A stretch of DNA of 8,533 bases from Pseudomonadota bacterium (GTDB lineage: Bacteria; Desulfobacterota; Desulfobulbia; Desulfobulbales; SURF-16): NCBI GenBank assembly GCA_030597865.1, contig JAUVQZ010000121.1, positions 1-8,533 on the forward strand, written 5' to 3'. The stretch's first letter is position 1. Each line of letters begins with the position of its first letter. Of the stretch, positions 4,372-8,533 are shown piece by piece. Both the position numbers and the translations under genes were made by a program. Below the pieces are notes generated by a model. The model searched no databases. It was not told where the DNA came from and saw only the letters and a program-made list of their open reading frames with translations.

Positions 4372-5427
4372 TTAGCCGCGAGCCCGGATCAGCTGACGGA
4401 CCAGGCCGACAGGACCACGATCGTACCAGTGTCGCTGGGCCTTACCACCCTGCTGGCGGCCCATGGCCTGGGTAATGCGGTCAAGAATAATGGCCAGCAG
4501 GACGATGCCGACACCGCCAATGGTGGCCATGCCCATGTCCAAGCGACCGATGCCGCGCAGAACGAGCTGGCCCAGGCCACCGACAGCAATCATCGAGGCA
4601 ATGACCACCATGGATAGGGCCAGCATCAGGGTCTGGTTGACGCCGGCCATGATGGTGGGCAGGGCCAGGGGCAGCTGAACCTTGAAGAGGAGCTGGCCGG
4701 GGCTGGCACCAAAGGAGCGGGCTGCCTCCACCAGGTCATCCGGTACCTGGCGGATGCCGAGATTGGTGAGGCGGATGAGGGGGGGCAGGGCAAAGATAAT
4801 GGTCACCACCACGCCGGGCACATTACCGATACCAAAGAGCATGACAATGGGGATCAGGTAGACGAAGGCCGGCGTGGTCTGCATGGCATCCAGAATGGGC
4901 CGCACCACATCAGCGGCCCGGTTGCTGCGGGCCAGCCAGATGCCCATGGGCAGGCCGATGACAAAACAGAAGAACACCGAGGTCAGCACCAGCGCCAGGG
5001 TAACCATGGCCTCTGACCAGGCGCCGATCAGGCCGATAAAGACCAGGGCCAGCAAGGTACCGAGGGCCAGGCGCTTGCCGGAGATCTGCCAGGCCAGCAG
5101 GCTAAAAAGGGCAATAATAAGCAGGGCCGGGACGGCCTGCAGACCGGACTCAATACCGGACAAGGTAGCATCCACCGGCAGGCGGATGGCCTGAAAAAGG
5201 GGGCGAAAATGGCTGACCAGCCAATCAAGGCCCCGCTCCACCCATTGATCAAGGGGGATCAAGGCATCGGCAAAGGGATGGTGCCAGTCAAAACCACCCT
5301 GCTCTGCCGCATCGCCAGTCGTCAGCCAATCGGGCTGGCTGGCAGCAGTGCCGGGCTCGGCCTCCCAGGGGTTGCTGGCCGGGGCTGGATCAGGGCTGGC
5401 CCAGGGATTTTCAGAGGTATCAGCCAT
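4372..5427 (-). CDS. proW: ProW, inner-membrane permease of the glycine betaine importer
   Basis: This 351-residue permease forms the translocation channel with ProV and receives ligand from ProX. It starts M-A-D-T-S-E-N-P-W with a long hydrophilic Pro/Ala-rich N-terminal tail (1-95), as in E. coli ProW. Membrane segments follow at about 99-115, 121-137, 140-166, 186-216, 262-284 and 300-316. The ABC-permease EAA loop is at 234-253 (E-A-A-R-S-F-G-A-S-P), followed by the family block A-G-V-N-Q-T-L-M-L-A-L-S-M-V-V-I-A-S-M-I. The frame is open for 28 more codons upstream, but those lie within proV and do not match the family. The ATG at 5427 overlaps the proV stop by 8 nt (5420-5427), which indicates translational coupling. 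Length and motifs are normal. Confidence 0.95.
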   Translation of the reverse strand: MADTSENPWASPDPAPASNPWEAEPGTAASQPDWLTTGDAAEQGGFDWHHPFADALIPLDQWVERGLDWLVSHFRPLFQAIRLPVDATLSGIESGLQAVPALLIIALFSLLAWQISGKRLALGTLLALVFIGLIGAWSEAMVTLALVLTSVFFCFVIGLPMGIWLARSNRAADVVRPILDAMQTTPAFVYLIPIVMLFGIGNVPGVVVTIIFALPPLIRLTNLGIRQVPDDLVEAARSFGASPGQLLFKVQLPLALPTIMAGVNQTLMLALSMVVIASMIAVGGLGQLVLRGIGRLDMGMATIGGVGIVLLAIILDRITQAMGRQQGGKAQRHWYDRGPVGLVRQLIRARG

Positions 5428-6607
5428 GGGCACGGTCCAGGGTTTGCAGCACAGCTGTTTTGGTGACGGCACCCAGGTAACGGCCCTGGCCGGAGACCAC
5501 GGGCAGGCCACAGGGGGCCTGAGCCACCTTGCCGATCAAGTCGCCAAGGGGCATGGCGGCAGGCAGCCTTTCTATATTGCTGAGAAAGGCATCAGCAAGC
5601 TGGCTGCTGCCGGAGGCCATGGCCTGGCGGATGGAAACCTCTGAGACCACGCCGCAAAACTGTTGGTCCGGGTCGACCACATAGCCATAGTCACCATTAT
5701 CAGCCTGTAATTTAATCAGGCCAGAGGTCAGGTCGCCGCCGTCCTGGTCAATAACCATATGCAGACTGGCGACATCGGCGGCCGACAGCACCGAGGAGAC
5801 ATTGACCCCTCGGAAAAAGGAGCGGACATAGTCATTGGCCGGATCATCAAGAATCTGTTGCGGCGTGCCCACCTGGACGATCTGACCGCCCTCCATAATG
5901 GCGATGCGGTCACCGATGCGCATGGCCTCGTCAAGGTCATGGGAGATGAAGATGATGGTCCGCTTCTTCTCCTTTTGCAGGGTAAGGAGCTCGTCCTGCA
6001 TCTCGGTACGGATCAAGGGATCAAGGGCGGAGAAGGCCTCATCCATCAGCATCACGGCCGGATCGTTGGCCAGGGCCCGGGCCAGGCCAACCCGCTGCTG
6101 CATACCGCCGGACAGCTCATCTGGGAAACTGGCCCCATAGGCCTCAAGACCGACCTGGGCCAGGGCAGCACAGGCCCGAGCCTGACGCTCGGCTCGGGGA
6201 ACATGAGAGAGCTCCAGGCCAAAGGCGGTGTTATCAAGAACAGTGAGATGGGGCATGAGGGCAAAGGACTGGAAGACCATGCTCAGATCGCGCCGGCGCA
6301 GCTCGAGGAGCTCTGGGGCGGATAGAGAGGCGATGTCGGTGCCGTCATAGATGATCTGGCCGGCCGTGGGCTCGATCAGGCGATTGAGGAGACGGACCAG
6401 GGTTGATTTGCCGGAGCCGGACAGTCCCATGATAACGAAGATCTCACCATCCTTGACCCGGAAACTGGCATCGCAGACGCCGACGGCCTGGCCGGTGGCC
6501 TGAAAGATCTCCTCCTTGTGCACTCCCTGCTGCAGGAGGCCCATGGCCTCCTGAGGGACATCGCCGAAGATCTTATAGAGATTATTGACTACAATTTTAT
6601 CGGCCAT
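5420..6607 (-). CDS. proV: ProV, ATPase subunit of the glycine betaine importer
   Basis: This 395-residue cytoplasmic ABC ATPase powers betaine uptake. Numbering from M-A-D-K-I-V-V-N-N-L-Y-K-I-F-G, it shows Walker A G-L-S-G-S-G-K-S-T (61-69), Q-loop V-F-Q (113), signature L-S-G-G-M-Q-Q-R (165-172), Walker B V-M-L-M-D-E-A (185-191), D-loop S-A-L-D and switch H223. The T-E-M-Q-D-E-L and F-I-S-H-D-L-D-E-A-M-R-I-G-D-R blocks are typical of ProV. The C-terminal ~125 residues form the tandem CBS region, which in related transporters senses ionic strength. An in-frame ATG exists at 6625, but the 6607 start aligns residue for residue with E. coli ProV (M-A-x-K-x-x-x-x-N-L-Y-K-I-F-G). It begins 20 nt after the bioA stop (2 nt for the longer start), so the two genes are probably co-transcribed. 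Confidence 0.95.
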   Translation of the reverse strand: MADKIVVNNLYKIFGDVPQEAMGLLQQGVHKEEIFQATGQAVGVCDASFRVKDGEIFVIMGLSGSGKSTLVRLLNRLIEPTAGQIIYDGTDIASLSAPELLELRRRDLSMVFQSFALMPHLTVLDNTAFGLELSHVPRAERQARACAALAQVGLEAYGASFPDELSGGMQQRVGLARALANDPAVMLMDEAFSALDPLIRTEMQDELLTLQKEKKRTIIFISHDLDEAMRIGDRIAIMEGGQIVQVGTPQQILDDPANDYVRSFFRGVNVSSVLSAADVASLHMVIDQDGGDLTSGLIKLQADNGDYGYVVDPDQQFCGVVSEVSIRQAMASGSSQLADAFLSNIERLPAAMPLGDLIGKVAQAPCGLPVVSGQGRYLGAVTKTAVLQTLDRAHG

Positions 6608-6627
6608 AGCTCTATCGCGCGGCATGC

Positions 6628-7902
6628 CTAGGGGGCAGCCAAAACCTCCACCAGGGCAGTGCAGAGCTGGCGTAGATCGTTCTTACTGATGATATAGGGC
6701 GGCATAATATAGACCAGACGGCCAAAGGGCCTAATCCAGACGCCGCGCTCCACAAACTTCTCCTGAATGCGGGCCACATCCACCGCCTCTTTCATTTCCA
6801 CCACACCTATGGCGCCCAGGACCCGAACATCGGCCACCGAGGCTCTTTCCCGGCAGGGGGTAAGCTCCTGCTTAAGGATGGTTTCAATCTCTTTAATCTT
6901 TTCCTGCCAGGCTGAGTTGTCGAGAAGCTCAAGGGAGGCAGTGGCCACGGCACAGGCCAGGGGATTGGCCATGAAGGTGGGGCCGTGCATGAAGAGGCCG
7001 GGATCGCCCGTGGAAATGGTGTCGGCGACCTCGGCTGTGGCCAGGGTGGCGGCCAGAGTCATATAGCCACCGGTAAGGGCCTTGCCAAGACAGATGATAT
7101 CCGGACTGATGCCGGCATGATCACAGCCGAACATGGTCCCGGAGCGGCCAAAGCCGGTGGCGATCTCATCAAGGATGAGCAGCACATCGTAGCGGTCGCA
7201 GAGCTCGCGAACCCCGGCCAGATAGCGGGAATGGTAGAAATGCATGCCGCCAGCGCCCTGAACCACCGGCTCCATGATCACCGCAGCCAGTTCGTTATGA
7301 TGCTGTTCCATAAGTGCGCTGAAATCGGCAAGATCGCTCTCGTCCCACGGATCATCAAAACGACACTTGGGTCGGGGGGCAAAGAGATGTTGGGGCAGGA
7401 CAGCCTGGAAGATATGATGCATGCCGTTTTCCGGATCGCAGACCGCCATGGCCCCGAAGGTATCGCCATGGTAGCCGCCGCGGATGGTGAGCATCCTGTT
7501 TTTGGCGGTCTGCCCCCGGGCCTGCCAGTATTGAAAGGCCATCTTAATGGCCACCTCCACGGACACCGAGCCAGAATCAGCCAAAAAGACCCGCTCCAGG
7601 GGTTCCGGGGTGAGGCGGATAAGGCTGTCGGCCAGCTCCACGGCCGGCCGATGGGTGATGCCGCCGAACATGACATGGGCCATTTTCTTCAGCTGCCCTT
7701 CCACTGCCCCATTCAGGGCCGGATGGTTATAGCCATGGATGGCCGCCCACCAGGAGGACATGCCATCAATGAGCTCCCGGCCGTCAGCCAGACGCAGGCG
7801 GACGCCGGAGGCCGACTCCACCTGGTAGACGGGCAGGGGGTTGGTCATGGAGGTGTAGGGGTGCCAGAGATGGCGCCGATCAAAATCGAGAAGGTCGTTC
7901 AT
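6628..7902 (-). CDS. bioA: BioA, adenosylmethionine-8-amino-7-oxononanoate aminotransferase
   Basis: This 424-residue PLP enzyme of biotin synthesis moves an amino group from S-adenosylmethionine to 8-amino-7-oxononanoate, giving 7,8-diaminononanoate. The PLP lysine is K274 in C-L-G-K-A-L-T-G-G. Y16, W52, Y144, D147, D245, G307/T309 and R391 fall at or next to the positions of the corresponding E. coli active-site residues, which separates BioA from other class III aminotransferases. Length is normal. No other bio genes are in the window. The gene is first in a likely bioA-proVWX operon. There is no Shine-Dalgarno before the ATG, and TATAAT lies 5 nt upstream, so the mRNA may be leaderless. 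I found no BirA operator (TTGTAAACC-type dyad) in the upstream region. Confidence 0.95.
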   Translation of the reverse strand: MNDLLDFDRRHLWHPYTSMTNPLPVYQVESASGVRLRLADGRELIDGMSSWWAAIHGYNHPALNGAVEGQLKKMAHVMFGGITHRPAVELADSLIRLTPEPLERVFLADSGSVSVEVAIKMAFQYWQARGQTAKNRMLTIRGGYHGDTFGAMAVCDPENGMHHIFQAVLPQHLFAPRPKCRFDDPWDESDLADFSALMEQHHNELAAVIMEPVVQGAGGMHFYHSRYLAGVRELCDRYDVLLILDEIATGFGRSGTMFGCDHAGISPDIICLGKALTGGYMTLAATLATAEVADTISTGDPGLFMHGPTFMANPLACAVATASLELLDNSAWQEKIKEIETILKQELTPCRERASVADVRVLGAIGVVEMKEAVDVARIQEKFVERGVWIRPFGRLVYIMPPYIISKNDLRQLCTALVEVLAAP

Positions 7903-7907
7903 AATTT

Positions 7908-7913
7908 ATTATA
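7908..7913 (-). promoter_or_regulatory. Candidate -10 box of bioA
   Basis: TATAAT on the minus strand (7913-7908) ends 5 nt before the bioA ATG, which would place transcription start on the start codon. No acceptable -35 hexamer is found 16-18 nt upstream (sequence CACGGC and shifts of it), so the match may be chance in an AT-rich patch. A small CCGAT/ATCGG inverted repeat is at 7940-7953. Confidence 0.35.
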
Positions 7914-7961
7914 CTTATTTTTCACGGACTGCCGTGGCTCCGATAGTCATCGGTAAGATTT

Positions 7962-8136
7962 TTCCCCATCCAGCCCTGAACGAGCAGGGAGCTGGGCAAG
8001 GGAAAAGCATTGCAGCATGTCTGAGCACCCAAACTACGGGCATAAACTACGCGAGTTTCTGCAATGCCCCTTGCCCGGCGGAAGGCGAGTAATGCCGAGA
8101 AGGCCAGGGCTGTTAGGGGTGCCCTTTTTGGGCAAA
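7962..8136 (+). repeat. Interspersed repeat, copy C (diverged), between hemC and bioA
   Basis: Copy C runs in the same orientation as A and B. It keeps the CCCTG/CAGGG hairpin, the GCAGCATGTCTGAGC and GCGAGTTTCTGCAATGCC words, GCGGAAGGCGAGT and CTGTTAGGGGTG. It differs from A by many substitutions and by replacement of the stretch between GTCTGAGC and GCGAGTTT. The T-rich terminal palindrome has shrunk to TGCCC-TTTTT-GGGCA (8120-8134). It fills most of the 270-bp hemC-bioA gap; frames through it are not genes. Confidence 0.75.
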
Positions 8137-8172
8137 CAAAGAAGAGTATTCCCTACAGCACTCAACACCCTA

Positions 8173-8533
8173 CTAGACCTGATCAGCGGCCTGCTGATTA
8201 CGGATCTCAGCCAACACCTCTTTACCGCCGTCAGCAAGGATCTTGGTGCCAAGCTCGGTGCCGATGCGGGCCGCCTCACCCTTGGGACCGCTCATAGTGG
8301 CGCTGATGTTTGTCTGGCCATCCAGGCTGACAAGCCCGGCGGTCAGGGTAAGCTCATCGCCGTTTAAGGTGGCAAGGGCAAAGGCCGGAATGGAGCAGCC
8401 GCCCTCAAGCTTACGCAGATAGCCGCGCTCAGCCAGCAGACGCGCCTCGCTCTCAAGGTTATTGAGGCAGGAGCGCACAAGCTCTCTCTTTTCAGCGCTG
8501 AGTCCACCTGCCGCCTCAATGGCCACACAGCCC
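8173..8533 (-). CDS. hemC: HemC, hydroxymethylbilane synthase, C-terminal part (5' end outside window)
   Basis: HemC joins four porphobilinogen molecules into hydroxymethylbilane for haem, sirohaem and cobalamin synthesis. The fragment covers the last ~120 residues. It opens with G-C-V-A-I-E at the window edge, the end of the family's G-Q-G-x-x-x-I-E motif, and continues through R-L-L-A-E-R-G-Y-L-R-K-L-E-G-G-C-S-I-P. That Cys (codon 8397-8395) is the residue that carries the dipyrromethane cofactor. The closing part (G-K-E-V-L-A-E-I-R-N) is the usual C-terminal domain. A GTG at 8526 is internal and not the start. The stop is TAG at 8175-8173. bioA on the same strand begins 270 nt further on, beyond repeat copy C, so the two are probably separate units. 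Confidence 0.93.
   Translation of the reverse strand, partial: GCVAIEAAGGLSAEKRELVRSCLNNLESEARLLAERGYLRKLEGGCSIPAFALATLNGDELTLTAGLVSLDGQTNISATMSGPKGEAARIGTELGTKILADGGKEVLAEIRNQQAADQV

Noticed and set aside
7903..7960. Searched for a BirA operator in front of bioA
   Set aside because: No TTGTAAACC-type dyad is present; the only dyad is a short CCGAT/ATCGG repeat.

Overview
The window looks like chromosomal DNA of a Gram-negative bacterium, most likely a Desulfobacterota (former Deltaproteobacteria) member such as the Desulfobulbales. This rests on the gene families, on a NikR-type operator of the form described for deltaproteobacteria, and on the repeat-rich intergenic DNA. It is an inference from recall, not a search.

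The window has two unlike parts. The left part (about 1-2190) is accessory DNA. It begins with the 5' tip of a leftward gene that resembles an IS1595/ISXO2 transposase, followed by an integron attC-like site (148-272). Immediately after the recombination point lies a small cassette-like gene for a DUF4282-type membrane protein. Next come a field of short interspersed repeats and an AT-rich higBA toxin-antitoxin operon (1197-1800) with a perfect palindromic operator inside its promoter. A REP-like palindrome follows. The higBA operon sits between two direct copies (A 785-1103, B 2006-2226) of an interspersed repeat. Copy A also carries a 3' scrap of the DUF4198 gene that adjoins copy B, so a locus duplication or recombination is recorded here.

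The right part (2191-8533) is a GC-rich, ordinary metabolic chromosome read entirely on the minus strand. In transcription order (right to left) it holds: the 3' end of hemC (tetrapyrrole synthesis), a third repeat copy C, bioA (biotin synthesis), and proV-proW-proX (the ATPase, permease and periplasmic binding protein of a glycine betaine/proline betaine uptake system). A secreted DUF4198 protein, probably a periplasmic nickel/cobalt-handling factor, comes last. bioA, proV and proW are tightly packed (20-nt gap, then an 8-nt overlap) and proX follows after 58 nt, so bioA-proVWX is probably one operon. The DUF4198 gene has its own promoter, overlapped by a NikR-like operator.

I see no CRISPR array, tRNA or rRNA. 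The most interesting points are the solitary attC with its cassette gene, the toxin-antitoxin module trapped between direct repeats, the families of interspersed palindromic repeats, the NikR-like box in front of an orphan DUF4198 gene, and the coupling of a biotin gene to osmoprotectant uptake.
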